Of a stretch of DNA of 64,000 nucleotides, positions 1-8,401 are shown one piece after another. This DNA is from Nitratireductor aestuarii (GTDB taxonomy: Bacteria > Pseudomonadota > Alphaproteobacteria > Rhizobiales > Rhizobiaceae), in the NCBI RefSeq assembly GCF_014641695.1, contig NZ_BMIF01000005.1, positions 230,971 through 294,970 of the forward strand, in the 5' to 3' direction. The notes under the pieces are model-generated. The model did no database searches, was not told the DNA's origin, and worked only from the letters and a program-made list of their open reading frames with translations. A program made the position numbers and the translations under genes. Position 1 is the first letter of the stretch. Every line of letters begins with the position of its first letter.

Positions 1-18
1 CCCCAAGCAGGACCTGCC

Positions 19-2115
19 ATGACTGTTACCAGCCATGTTCGCGATGACATTGGCGTCATCATCTTCTCGAACCCGCCGCTGAACACGATCTCCAACACGG
101 CCGGTATCCCGCAAGGGATCGCCGCGGAGCTGGAGAAACTGGGCGCGAACCCCTCGATCAAGGCGATCGTGCTCGCTTCGGAGGGCAAGACCTTCTCGGC
201 GGGCGCGGACATCACCGAGTTCAACAATGATCCGTCCGAGGTGGGGCCACCCGTCCGCGCGCTGATCGAGAAGCTTGACGGAGCCCGCGTTCCGTTGGTT
301 GCAGCCATCCAGGGTTCCGCGCTCGGCGGCGGTCTCGAGGTCGCGCTTGGCTGCGACTATCGCGTCGTGGCCGCTGACGCGCGTCTTGGCCTGCCGGAAG
401 CAACGCTCGGTGTGATCCCCGGAGCCGGCGGCACACAGCGCCTGCCGCGCCTCGTTGGTGGTAGCGCGGCTGCACGCTTGATCGCATCCGGTCGCATCAT
501 TCCTGCGCAAGGAGCCCTGAACATAGGTCTTGCTGACCGCCTCGCCTCAGATGACCTTCTGTCGGCAGCTGTGGACTTCGCCCGCGAGATCGCTGCCAAG
601 CATCGTCGCCGGAGCCGTGATCTTCCGCTACCTGGCGATGACCTCGAGGCAACATTGGCTGAGCTGCGCGCCAGCCTGCCGGAGGATGGGCGCGGCGAAG
701 CGCCGTCAGCGGCGCTGGATGCCATCGAACATGGCGCCACGTACGGGATCAGTGCGGGCCTTGAGAGGGAGTACGCGCTTTTCGACGGCCTCCTGTCGTC
801 CCCCGTTTCCCGCGCACTGCGCCATGCCTTCATCTCGGAGCGCGCCGTTGGCCGTGTTCCGGGCCTGAACCTGGCGACCGAACCGAAGGAGATTCGATCG
901 GTCGCCGTTATTGGCGCGGGCACGATGGGCATCGGCATTTCTCTTGCCATCGCGCAGGCCGGCCTCAAGGCAACGGTCATCGACCTGAAGCCGGAAGCGC
1001 TCGAGCGGGCTGAGAAACAGATCCGTTCGACGGTCCAGCGCGATGTCGACAAGGGCCGCTTGAACCAGGCGAAGGCAGAGGAACTGCTTTCGCGGCTGTT
1101 CTTCGGCAACGAACTCATCAAGGCTGCAGGTCACGACCTGATCATCGAAGCTGTCTTCGAGGATATGGGCGTCAAGAAGCAGGTATTCGAGCAGCTAGAC
1201 TGGATTGCCGACAAGGGCACGATCCTCGCCTCCAACACGTCCACGCTCGATCTGAACCAGATCGCGGCGTTCACGTCACGGCCTCACGATGTGGTCGGCC
1301 TGCACTTCTTCAGCCCGGCCAACATCATGAAGCTGCTGGAAGTAATCCGCGGCGACAAGACCTCGGACGCGACCCTTGCCAGCGCGATGAGCTTTGCCAA
1401 GAAAATCCGCAAGGTTGGCGTGGTGTCCGGCGTCTGCGATGGTTTCATCGGCAACCGCATGTTCGAGGAATACCTGCGTGAGGCGTATTTCCTGCTCGAA
1501 GAGGGCGCCCTGCCGCAGCAGGTCGACAGCGCCATGGAGCGTTGGGGCATGGCCATGGGACCACTCCGGACTATGGATCTCGCCGGCCAGGACATCGGCT
1601 GGAACATCCGCAAGCGGCGTGCTGTGGAACAGCCGGACCGTCCGTACTCGCGCATTCCGGACCTCATCTGCGAGCGCGGCTGGTTCGGCCAGAAAACGGG
1701 GCGCGGCTATTACATCTATGGTGAGCGTGGCGCGAAGCCTGCCGTCGACCCGGAAGTCGAGGCGATCGTGCTGGAAGAGTCGGCCCGCCTTGGCATCACG
1801 CGCCGGGAGATTTCCGACCAGGAAATCGTAGAGCGCTGCCTCTTCGCACTGGTCAACGAAGGCGCAAAGCTACTGGCCGAAGGCATTGCCGCCCGTCCGC
1901 TCGACGTCGACACCGTCTGGATGAACGGCTACGGTTTTCCGAAATTCCGCGGTGGCCCGATGTTTTACGCTGACCTCTGTGGCCTGCCCGATGTCGTGGC
2001 GAAGATCAACGACTTCGCCAAGGGACATCAGGGCTGGGCATGGGAAGCTGCTCCCCTGCTCGTGAAGCTGGTAGAAGAAGGAAAGCCTCTCTCGAGCCTG
2101 AACGAGGTGCAATGA
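19..2115 (+). CDS. Bifunctional enoyl-CoA hydratase / 3-hydroxyacyl-CoA dehydrogenase (FadB/FadJ-like)
   Basis: Two-domain beta-oxidation enzyme of 698 residues: it hydrates enoyl-CoA and then oxidises 3-hydroxyacyl-CoA with NAD. Seen: a crotonase domain at about 1-200 with the oxyanion-hole stretch ALGGGLEVALG and catalytic candidates Glu107 and Glu127 (GLPEATLG). A Rossmann motif GAGTMGIG starts near residue 299. The dehydrogenase pair is His429 in GLHFFSP and Glu441. A C-terminal 3HCDH domain follows. The length matches the FadB/FadJ family. The start ATG has the purine-rich AAGCAGGA upstream. The stop overlaps the next start (ATGATGA), so the two genes are translationally coupled. No thiolase lies in the window; the rest of this operon may lie further left. 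The substrate chain is unknown, but the acyl-CoA setting agrees with the facing SDR/Liv operon. Confidence 0.93.
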   Translation: MTVTSHVRDDIGVIIFSNPPLNTISNTAGIPQGIAAELEKLGANPSIKAIVLASEGKTFSAGADITEFNNDPSEVGPPVRALIEKLDGARVPLVAAIQGSALGGGLEVALGCDYRVVAADARLGLPEATLGVIPGAGGTQRLPRLVGGSAAARLIASGRIIPAQGALNIGLADRLASDDLLSAAVDFAREIAAKHRRRSRDLPLPGDDLEATLAELRASLPEDGRGEAPSAALDAIEHGATYGISAGLEREYALFDGLLSSPVSRALRHAFISERAVGRVPGLNLATEPKEIRSVAVIGAGTMGIGISLAIAQAGLKATVIDLKPEALERAEKQIRSTVQRDVDKGRLNQAKAEELLSRLFFGNELIKAAGHDLIIEAVFEDMGVKKQVFEQLDWIADKGTILASNTSTLDLNQIAAFTSRPHDVVGLHFFSPANIMKLLEVIRGDKTSDATLASAMSFAKKIRKVGVVSGVCDGFIGNRMFEEYLREAYFLLEEGALPQQVDSAMERWGMAMGPLRTMDLAGQDIGWNIRKRRAVEQPDRPYSRIPDLICERGWFGQKTGRGYYIYGERGAKPAVDPEVEAIVLEESARLGITRREISDQEIVERCLFALVNEGAKLLAEGIAARPLDVDTVWMNGYGFPKFRGGPMFYADLCGLPDVVAKINDFAKGHQGWAWEAAPLLVKLVEEGKPLSSLNEVQ

Positions 2116-2891
2116 TGAGTGCGATTTCTCTCTTTGACCTGACCGGACGGGTCGCCATCGTCACCGGCGCCTCGCGTGGCATCGGCTTGCAGATGGCGAG
2201 AGCGCTGGGTGAGCAGGGCGCAATTCTCGTGCTCACCGCCCGCAAGGAGGCAGAACTTCTGACCGCGCAGGCCGAGCTGGCAGCCAGGGGAGTCCGTGCC
2301 GAGATCGTCGTCTGCGATCAATCACAGCCCGAAGCGGCTGGACAGATCGTTGATGCGGCGCTCGCCATCAACGGCCGCATCGACATCCTCGTCAACAATG
2401 CGGGCACGGCCTGGGGCGCGCCTGCCGAGGATTATCCGGACGCAGCATGGCGCAAGGTGATGGATCTCAACCTCGATGCCGTCTTCCAGCTGTCTCGCGA
2501 AGTGGCGAAGCGGGCGATGCTGCCGCAAGGCTATGGCCGCATCATCAACATCGCATCGATCACCGGTCTCACCGGAAATCTTCCTGGCATGGAAGGAACG
2601 GTGGCCTACAACACGTCGAAGGGCGGCGTCATCAGCCTGACGCGTGCACTGGCAGCCGAATGGGGCACGCGCGGGATTACCGTGAACGCCATCGCGCCCG
2701 GCTACTTCCCGTCAAAGATGACCCAAGGCACCATCGACAAACACGAGGAAGCACTGGTCGCCTATACGCCGCGCGGCAAGCTTGGCGGCGAAACGGATCT
2801 GATCGGCCCGATCCTGCTCTTCGCCTCCGATGCCGGCGCACACATTACCGGCCAGACCCTCGCGGTGGACGGCGGCTACAGCGCAATCTGA
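2112..2891 (+). CDS. SDR family oxidoreductase (classical, YxxxK type)
   Basis: NAD(P)-dependent short-chain dehydrogenase of about 259 residues. Seen: the cofactor motif TGASRGIG near the N-terminus, NNAG, a catalytic Ser in INIASIT, the YNTSK Tyr-Lys pair, and a C-terminal DGGYSAI. Start: an open frame continues upstream to 2040, but the two ATGs at 2112 and 2115 sit exactly where the preceding enzyme ends, which is typical of translational coupling. Its partner is the FadB-like enzyme, so a 3-hydroxyacyl or alcohol substrate in the same degradation route is likely. The exact substrate cannot be read from sequence. The closest general match is the FabG/gluconate 5-dehydrogenase type. Confidence 0.9.
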   Translation: MMSAISLFDLTGRVAIVTGASRGIGLQMARALGEQGAILVLTARKEAELLTAQAELAARGVRAEIVVCDQSQPEAAGQIVDAALAINGRIDILVNNAGTAWGAPAEDYPDAAWRKVMDLNLDAVFQLSREVAKRAMLPQGYGRIINIASITGLTGNLPGMEGTVAYNTSKGGVISLTRALAAEWGTRGITVNAIAPGYFPSKMTQGTIDKHEEALVAYTPRGKLGGETDLIGPILLFASDAGAHITGQTLAVDGGYSAI

Positions 2892-2935
2892 CGCGCCACC
2901 GCTTCAGCTACTTGCCGTTCAGGCGAGCAGCGCGT

Positions 2936-3937
2936 TCAGAGTTTTACGACGATCTTTCCGGCACTGTTGCTGGTCATGAGCCGGTTGTAGGCTTCGCCGG
3001 CGCATTCGATGCCAGTCATGACCTCTTCCCGGTGCTTGATCTTGCCTGCGTTCAGCCACCCCAGCATGTCATGGATAAACTGCTCACGAACGTGCTGGTA
3101 ATCCGGAAGGCGGAAACCGCGGATACTCGCCCCGATACGGACCAGCGGCCAAAGATTAGGCCCGGGCGTCCGGTTGGCTTGGTTATAGCTGCCGATCACC
3201 CCACAAAGCGCGACGATACCACCGGGCTTGATCAGTTCGAGCACCGCCTCCAGTGGCTTGCCCCCAACATTCTCGAATGAATGATCGACGCCGTCAGGGC
3301 ACTGCTCAGCCAGGGCTGCCACAAGGTCTTCCGCGTGATGCGAGACGCATCCAGCAAAGCCGAGGTCATTGACTACATAGTCGCATTTCTCTTTGGCGCC
3401 GGCGATGCCGATGACGCGCGCGCCCCTTTGCCCCGCAATCTGACCCGCGATGGAACCCGTGGCACCCGCCGCCGAGGTTACGACATAGGTTTGTCCCGCG
3501 GCCGGTGGCGCGACCTGTGTAGTCCCTACATAGGCGGCGAAGCCAGTCGTCCCCAGCACACCCAACCACCAGCTTAGTGGTGCGACGTCAGGGTCGAGTT
3601 TCTGAAGGCTCTCAGCGTCAGCGACCGCAAACTTCTGCCACCCGCTCAGAGCCATGACATGTTCGCCCGGGTGGAACAGCTCGCTGCGTGACTCCACGAC
3701 ACGTGAGATCGTCTTTCCCATCAAAGGTGTATCGAGCGGCTGCGCCGCACCAAACAGGGTGGTGGTACGATCATCGATTGCAACGCGGACGTAAGGGTCG
3801 ACTGAGACATACACCGTTTCCAGCAGAACCTGGCCGGGTTCAGGCGTGGGCATGGGTGCGGCAACGACGGCAAAGTCGTCCTGGCTCGGGACGTCAAGCG
3901 GCCGTTGTTTGATCACGGCCATTCTATTCTTGCTCAT
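2936..3937 (-). CDS. NADP-dependent MDR oxidoreductase (CurA / prostaglandin reductase type)
   Basis: Zinc-independent medium-chain reductase of 333 residues that typically reduces the double bond of alpha,beta-unsaturated carbonyl compounds with NADPH. Seen: the family N-terminus with VSVDPYVR, a Rossmann stretch TSAAGATGS, the FENVGG motif, and a C-terminal SAGKIVVKL. Structural-zinc cysteines are absent, as expected for this subgroup. It is the last gene of the long leftward operon that begins with the Liv transporter at 11764 and is 26 bp from the SDR upstream. Convergent with the SDR ending at 2891. Inferred role: enoyl or enone reduction in the same catabolic route. Confidence 0.9.
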   Translation of the reverse strand: MSKNRMAVIKQRPLDVPSQDDFAVVAAPMPTPEPGQVLLETVYVSVDPYVRVAIDDRTTTLFGAAQPLDTPLMGKTISRVVESRSELFHPGEHVMALSGWQKFAVADAESLQKLDPDVAPLSWWLGVLGTTGFAAYVGTTQVAPPAAGQTYVVTSAAGATGSIAGQIAGQRGARVIGIAGAKEKCDYVVNDLGFAGCVSHHAEDLVAALAEQCPDGVDHSFENVGGKPLEAVLELIKPGGIVALCGVIGSYNQANRTPGPNLWPLVRIGASIRGFRLPDYQHVREQFIHDMLGWLNAGKIKHREEVMTGIECAGEAYNRLMTSNSAGKIVVKL

Positions 3938-3963
3938 GTGCGCCTTCCCCCGTCGGAACGCTC

Positions 3964-4752
3964 TCAGTACAGACTCATGCCGCCATCGATGGTGAGGGTC
4001 TGACCAACGATCAGATCCGCCTCCGGAGAGCAGAGGAAGCCGACGAGCTTGCCAACGTCGGAGGGCTGGGCCGTCTGACGCGCGGGCGCCATGGATTGGA
4101 ACATCTGCATGCGTTCTTCCGCGAGCGCGTCGCCACGAACGGCCCGCATGGCAGAGGTCAGAACCGCTCCCGGCGCGACGGCATTGACGCGGATGCCCTG
4201 CGGGCGAAGTTCAGCAGCCAGATAGTGCATGAGGTGTTCTAGCGCGGCTTTGGGCACGCCCATCAGGGCGTAGTCCGTGATGACGCGCTCTGCGCCAAGG
4301 GAAGACACACCGATCAGCCAGCCTGCACCGCGCCTGCGCATGACCGGCGTAGCTGCCTGTGCCAGGTAGAGGAAGGCCGAACAGGTGATATCCATGGCGC
4401 GCAGCCACTCGGTCTGCGAGACCTCCATGAGAGGCTTGGTGATCGGCTCGACCGAGTTCGACACCACGATGTCCGGTCCGCCCAACTCGGCGTCGATGCG
4501 CTCGACCATGCGGAAGAGTTCATCGCGAGAAGTAACATCGCACTGGAAAGCAGCCGCGCGTACGCCAAGCGCTTCCGCTGCGGCCACCGTTTCAGCCGCA
4601 CCTTTCGCATCGCGAGCATAGTTGACGGCAACGTCGGCACCGAGCCGCGCCAGTTCAAGGACAATGCCCTGCCCAATACCTCGGGATGCACCTGTTACCA
4701 GTGCGGTCTTGCCTGAAAGTGGTCGTTTGGGGTCCTGAACGGAAACTGTCAT
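3964..4752 (-). CDS. SDR oxidoreductase with a Y-x6-K (enoyl reductase-like) active site
   Basis: Short-chain dehydrogenase of 262 residues. Seen: cofactor motif GASRGIGQGI near residue 21 and candidate Ser150/Ser151. The catalytic tyrosine and lysine are Tyr161 and Lys168 (YALMGVPK), seven apart rather than four. In the SDR superfamily the Y-x6-K spacing belongs to the enoyl-ACP reductases FabI and FabL; classical dehydrogenases use Y-x3-K. The C-terminus has the usual TIDGG. It sits 23 bp downstream of the EthD gene and 26 bp upstream of the CurA-type reductase. The operon may therefore hold two different enoyl reductases, or this one acts on an enoyl-CoA intermediate. The FabL-like reading is inference from the motif. 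Confidence 0.88.
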   Translation of the reverse strand: MTVSVQDPKRPLSGKTALVTGASRGIGQGIVLELARLGADVAVNYARDAKGAAETVAAAEALGVRAAAFQCDVTSRDELFRMVERIDAELGGPDIVVSNSVEPITKPLMEVSQTEWLRAMDITCSAFLYLAQAATPVMRRRGAGWLIGVSSLGAERVITDYALMGVPKAALEHLMHYLAAELRPQGIRVNAVAPGAVLTSAMRAVRGDALAEERMQMFQSMAPARQTAQPSDVGKLVGFLCSPEADLIVGQTLTIDGGMSLY

Positions 4753-4775
4753 GAATGCTCCTTTGAACGCGCCGG

Positions 4776-5450
4776 TCAGCGCTCCGGCATCGTTGGCACG
4801 TTGACGTTTACGGGAAATGTGTTGAGCGCCGCCGCATGGCTTGCCGCGTGCTCGTGCACCGACTGGACAAAGCGCTCCAGCGCCTCCAGCTCAGGCGTTA
4901 ACCAGATCTCATCGACGCAATCTATCGGGATGGCTTCGTAATCGGCCGGCACCCGCTCGGCAGTGCGGGAAACTACGAAGTTCTGTACATAGCCGCAGAC
5001 TTCAGGCTGCGAGGCAAGCCAACGCGCGTGCGCTCCGGTCCAACCCCCTTCAAACCCGGTCTCGTCGAGATCCGTGCGGCGGGTGACAAAGGAAATGCAT
5101 TTGATGCCAGCATCTTCACTCGGCGGCACCACCGTCCGGGACGACACGACAAAGGTCTTGAGATCGTGCAGGAACCTGGCTTCGTCTTCGCGAAGCATCT
5201 GGGCCATCTCGGGGGACATGACGCCCTGCATGGCCTCCGCACTCCCAAAGAACAGCTTGCAGACGCCATCGATCGTACGGAACAGGGCTGGATCACCGGA
5301 CTGGAACGAACCTGTAGCACAATTCTGCTCATACCGCTCAAGAAGCGGGATCTTCAGGGCGATTGGCGCATGCTCGTCTCGCCAGTAGGTCTCGAAAGCC
5401 CGCTGGTCGAGGTGCGGCAGCTTCCGGAATATGCTCATTCGCACCGTCAC
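4776..5450 (-). CDS. EthD domain-containing protein
   Basis: Ferredoxin-like (dimeric alpha-beta barrel) protein of about 224 residues. Seen: the family opening MSIFRKLPHLD followed by FETYWRDEHAP, which carries the conserved W..EHAP, and a second similar repeat around FEGGWTGAHARW. It therefore appears to be a duplicated EthD fold. Start: the open frame runs on into the upstream SDR to 5552, but the fold begins with TVRMSIF, so the GTG at 5450, 10 bp after the SDR stop, is chosen; ATG at 5438 is the alternative. EthD proteins accompany ring-cleaving and hydroxylating pathways, usually with no assigned reaction. The operon position supports a catabolic role. Confidence 0.82.
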   Translation of the reverse strand: MTVRMSIFRKLPHLDQRAFETYWRDEHAPIALKIPLLERYEQNCATGSFQSGDPALFRTIDGVCKLFFGSAEAMQGVMSPEMAQMLREDEARFLHDLKTFVVSSRTVVPPSEDAGIKCISFVTRRTDLDETGFEGGWTGAHARWLASQPEVCGYVQNFVVSRTAERVPADYEAIPIDCVDEIWLTPELEALERFVQSVHEHAASHAAALNTFPVNVNVPTMPER

Positions 5451-5460
5451 GGCCGGACCC

Positions 5461-6234
5461 TCAGTACATGATGCGGCCGCCGTCGACGCGGAAGCTCTGG
5501 CCCGAAATGTGGTTTGAAAGATCGGACGCGAGAAAAAGCATGACGTTGGCAATATCCTGCACCGTCGCGAGGCGTCCGTTCGGTGAATCGGACGTGTATT
5601 TTTCCATCACCACTTCCGAATTTTCCGGATTATTGAGCTGAGCCAGCGACCGCAACATGCGGGTGTCTACAGCTCCGGGCGAGACGGCGTTTACCCGCAC
5701 GCCATGTTTCGCGCCTTCAATGGCGGCGGTTTTCGTCATGCCCAGAACTGCGTGCTTGCTTGCAGTATAGGCAACAATCCCGGGCGAACCGATGTGACCC
5801 GCAAGCGAGGAGGTGTTGATGATCACGCCGCCGCCCTGCCGGTACATGACAGGCAAAACGTGCTTCAATCCGAGGTAAACGCCACGGACGTTTATCGCGA
5901 GGACTTTGTCGAACACATCGTCCGGATATTCGTGCAGAGGCCGGACTACGCCTTCCCATCCGGCGTTGTTGACGAGAATGTCGATGCTGCCGAATTTTTC
6001 CAGTGCTGCGCTGACGTACCTGCTGACGTCTTCCGGGTTGGAAACATCGGCCTGAACGAAGATTGCCTCGTGGCCGACCGAAGAAAGCTCGTTTACGGCG
6101 TTACTCCCTGCATCGGCAGAGATATCCACCAGGACGAGACGCGTACCAGCCTTGGCAAAAGTCTTGGCGGCCTCAAACCCAATTCCGTTGGCCCCACCGG
6201 TAATGATGGCGGTCCGACCCGTCAGATCGATCAT
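5461..6234 (-). CDS. SDR family oxidoreductase (classical)
   Basis: Short-chain dehydrogenase of 257 residues. Seen: TGGANGIG cofactor loop, an acidic residue after beta-2 (VDIS) that favours NAD over NADP, NNAG, TSS before the YTASK catalytic pair, and the C-terminal DGGRIMY. Start: the open frame runs further to 6450, but ATG at 6234 is preceded by a strong ribosome site (GGAGGAGGGGAGC) and begins with the family-typical MIDLTGRTAIITGG. It lies 68 bp after the acetoacetate-decarboxylase-like gene and 10 bp before the EthD gene in the leftward operon. The substrate is not readable from sequence; a hydroxy acid or secondary alcohol intermediate is likely. Confidence 0.9.
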   Translation of the reverse strand: MIDLTGRTAIITGGANGIGFEAAKTFAKAGTRLVLVDISADAGSNAVNELSSVGHEAIFVQADVSNPEDVSRYVSAALEKFGSIDILVNNAGWEGVVRPLHEYPDDVFDKVLAINVRGVYLGLKHVLPVMYRQGGGVIINTSSLAGHIGSPGIVAYTASKHAVLGMTKTAAIEGAKHGVRVNAVSPGAVDTRMLRSLAQLNNPENSEVVMEKYTSDSPNGRLATVQDIANVMLFLASDLSNHISGQSFRVDGGRIMY

Positions 6235-6302
6235 GCTCCCCTCCTCCGCGGGAAATGGTCTGGCGGGTCCCCATGAAATGAGAGCCCGCCTTCTGCAGTA
6301 CC

Positions 6303-7118
6303 TTAGGCCGAGGGTTCCAGCTCGCCGTTGAAATTGGTGACGGCAGCAACCGTGGGCGTGTAGCGCTTCAGGATCTTTCCGTAGGGCAGCGTGAAGTTGT
6401 AGTAGCCCCATGAAGCGCGCACCGTGCGGAGCACCGGCAGACGGAAGCACGGATTGATAACGGACTCGGAGTCAAACGAGATGTTGCCCGGACCCGTGAA
6501 CGCCTCGTACTGACCATCCGAGCCCTGCACCACGTTCTTGATGGTGCGCAGCATGACGAGTTCGCATACCTCTGGCGGCGCACCCTCTTCCGGGCTCGGG
6601 ATCACCTTCAGCGCGACTGCAGGGACGCTCGGGCCGGGCTCGATGACATCACGCGGGCGCACAACGCCCGTGACCAGCCGCTTGCCTGCCGGGCGTTCAG
6701 CCGTGGCCACAATCAGGTTGTTTTCGCGTTCGAACGTGATGTTGCCGAACAGCTTTGCGAAACCGTACGGCTCGCGGCCGGTGATCAGGCCCACTTCGTT
6801 GTCGACGAGGATCGTGTCGTAGTAAACGACAGGCTCCCCCTCCCAGAAACAGTTGATGCCGAAGATTGCCTCGTTGTAGCAGCCAACGGTGCTGAAGTGG
6901 AACTTGTTGAACGTCACCTGCGCCAGGCTGGTCTTCTCCGGCAGCATAAGCCCCTCGGGCAACAAAGCAGCTGCTGCCTCGGTTGGCGTTTCGTAGGTGA
7001 TGGTCATCGACTCGATATTGCGGAAGTGATACGGCGGCCGGTCGATGGGCGGATTACTTGCCGGCATGGTAAAGCCGAACTTGTTGGGCGTCAGCTGGCC
7101 ATTGACGAGCTTTGTCAT
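6303..7118 (-). CDS. Acetoacetate decarboxylase family protein
   Basis: Protein of 271 residues with the acetoacetate-decarboxylase fold. Seen: the conserved GREPYGFAK region with Lys122 in the position of the Schiff-base lysine, the central beta-rich core, and the C-terminal aromatic segment. In the classical Clostridium enzyme the catalytic lysine is followed by a second lysine that lowers its pKa; here the next residue is Leu123. Family members with such changes include decarboxylase-like aldolases and hydratases, so decarboxylation of acetoacetate itself should not be assumed. It is 40 bp after the Liv binding protein gene and directly upstream of an SDR, so it probably acts on a beta-keto intermediate in that pathway. 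Confidence 0.87.
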   Translation of the reverse strand: MTKLVNGQLTPNKFGFTMPASNPPIDRPPYHFRNIESMTITYETPTEAAAALLPEGLMLPEKTSLAQVTFNKFHFSTVGCYNEAIFGINCFWEGEPVVYYDTILVDNEVGLITGREPYGFAKLFGNITFERENNLIVATAERPAGKRLVTGVVRPRDVIEPGPSVPAVALKVIPSPEEGAPPEVCELVMLRTIKNVVQGSDGQYEAFTGPGNISFDSESVINPCFRLPVLRTVRASWGYYNFTLPYGKILKRYTPTVAAVTNFNGELEPSA

Positions 7119-7158
7119 TTTACACCTGTTCAGAAAATCTGGCTGAAATACGCAGCAA

Positions 7159-8334
7159 TCACTGCAGCCTTACAAACTTGCCGTCTTCGATCTTCATGAA
7201 GTACATGGCGCTTGCACCAAGGCCGTGCTGATCCGGACCGTAGGAGACGTTGTCGACGACCCACGCACCGTCCCAGTCCTGCATGCTTTCCATGACCTCG
7301 ATGACCTTCTCAGCGGTGAGGTCAGGACCAGCGCGTTCGAGAGCCTCAACGGCGAGCTGAGCCATGAACGTGCCCAGGAACATGTAGTTGGTCGGCTCGA
7401 CGCCCGGCATGTACTTGGCACCGAAGTCGAGAAGTTCCTTCATCTTCGGATCTTCCGGGCTGGCCGTCAGCGAAGTCTGGTAGGACGAGAACATCACGCC
7501 CTCGGCACCACGTCCCGCCAGGCGGCTCACGGAAATATCAGCAGCGGCGTAGCTCACCAGAAGCTGGGACTTGAGGCCAAGGTTCATCGCGTCCTTGAGG
7601 AACTGCGAGAGCGGCTTCGGAGCCGGAGCCAGGATCACCACATCAGGATTTGCGCTGCGCAACTGAAGGACAGCAGAGCTGAAATCCAGGTCCGTCGGGT
7701 TGTAGGGAAGCGCGGCGACAAGCTTCATGCCGCGGTCTTCCAGTTCCTTCTGGACGGCCTCCAGCTCATCCTTGCCGAAGTCGTCATTCTGGTACCACAT
7801 GGCAACAGTCTTGGCGTTCAGCTTGTCGACGGCATACTTCGCAAGCAGCGTTCCGTCCGTCGAGTAGTCCGGATACATCTGGAAGATGTTCTGGTAGGAT
7901 AGAAGGCGCTTGCTGCCCGTCATGGCCGGAATCACAGGAATATTGTGTTCCTTGAGGTAGTCCGCGATGGCCGCCGTGGTGCCTGCACCAAGCGTATTCA
8001 TCATGAACACCTTGTCGCCCTCGACCAGACGCTTGGCAACACCAACGGTCTTGGACGGATCATAGGCGTCATCATAGTAGATGAACTTGAGCTTGCGCCC
8101 GTGGACGCCGCCCTCATCGTTCACTTTCTTGAAGTATGCATCGATGGTCGGGTAAACAACGCCACCGGCAGCAGCGAGCGGTCCGGTCAGCGGCGCATTG
8201 GCGCCAATCAGGATCTCGCTATCGGTGACACCCTGCGGCAGATCCGCAGCCGATGCCTGTGCGGCAAAGCCCAGGACGACAGTCGCCGCCAGCGTCCGAA
8301 CGACCGCTGAAAGCCTCTTTTTCAGATTGGACAT
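7159..8334 (-). CDS. livK: Branched-chain amino acid-type ABC transporter substrate-binding protein
   Basis: Periplasmic type I binding protein of 391 residues. Seen: a signal peptide (MSNLKKRLS then a hydrophobic run ending in AQASA before ADLP), the family opening ILIGANAPLTG, and two alternating lobes across the protein. Start: the open frame extends to 8538, but ATG at 8334 gives a clean signal peptide with a GGAGGAG ribosome site upstream. It is the third component of the operon's transporter, after LivHM, LivG and LivF. Many Liv-type systems next to CoA-dependent catabolic genes import aromatic or organic acids rather than amino acids. The catabolic genes immediately downstream support that here. 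Confidence 0.92.
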   Translation of the reverse strand: MSNLKKRLSAVVRTLAATVVLGFAAQASAADLPQGVTDSEILIGANAPLTGPLAAAGGVVYPTIDAYFKKVNDEGGVHGRKLKFIYYDDAYDPSKTVGVAKRLVEGDKVFMMNTLGAGTTAAIADYLKEHNIPVIPAMTGSKRLLSYQNIFQMYPDYSTDGTLLAKYAVDKLNAKTVAMWYQNDDFGKDELEAVQKELEDRGMKLVAALPYNPTDLDFSSAVLQLRSANPDVVILAPAPKPLSQFLKDAMNLGLKSQLLVSYAAADISVSRLAGRGAEGVMFSSYQTSLTASPEDPKMKELLDFGAKYMPGVEPTNYMFLGTFMAQLAVEALERAGPDLTAEKVIEVMESMQDWDGAWVVDNVSYGPDQHGLGASAMYFMKIEDGKFVRLQ

Positions 8335-8401
8335 TCGTTCTCCTCCTTGTCCATGCAACAATCCGCTGGCGCCGCATTCCCGCCGGAAGCCAGCGCGTAA
8401 C

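Noticed and set aside
357..1121. Long minus-strand frame of 254 codons
   Set aside because: It is antisense to the FadB-like gene, has Arg/Ser-rich shadow composition and no family motifs.
2447..3280. Plus-strand frame of 277 codons
   Set aside because: Runs out-of-frame through the SDR and antisense to the CurA-like gene; no recognisable domain.
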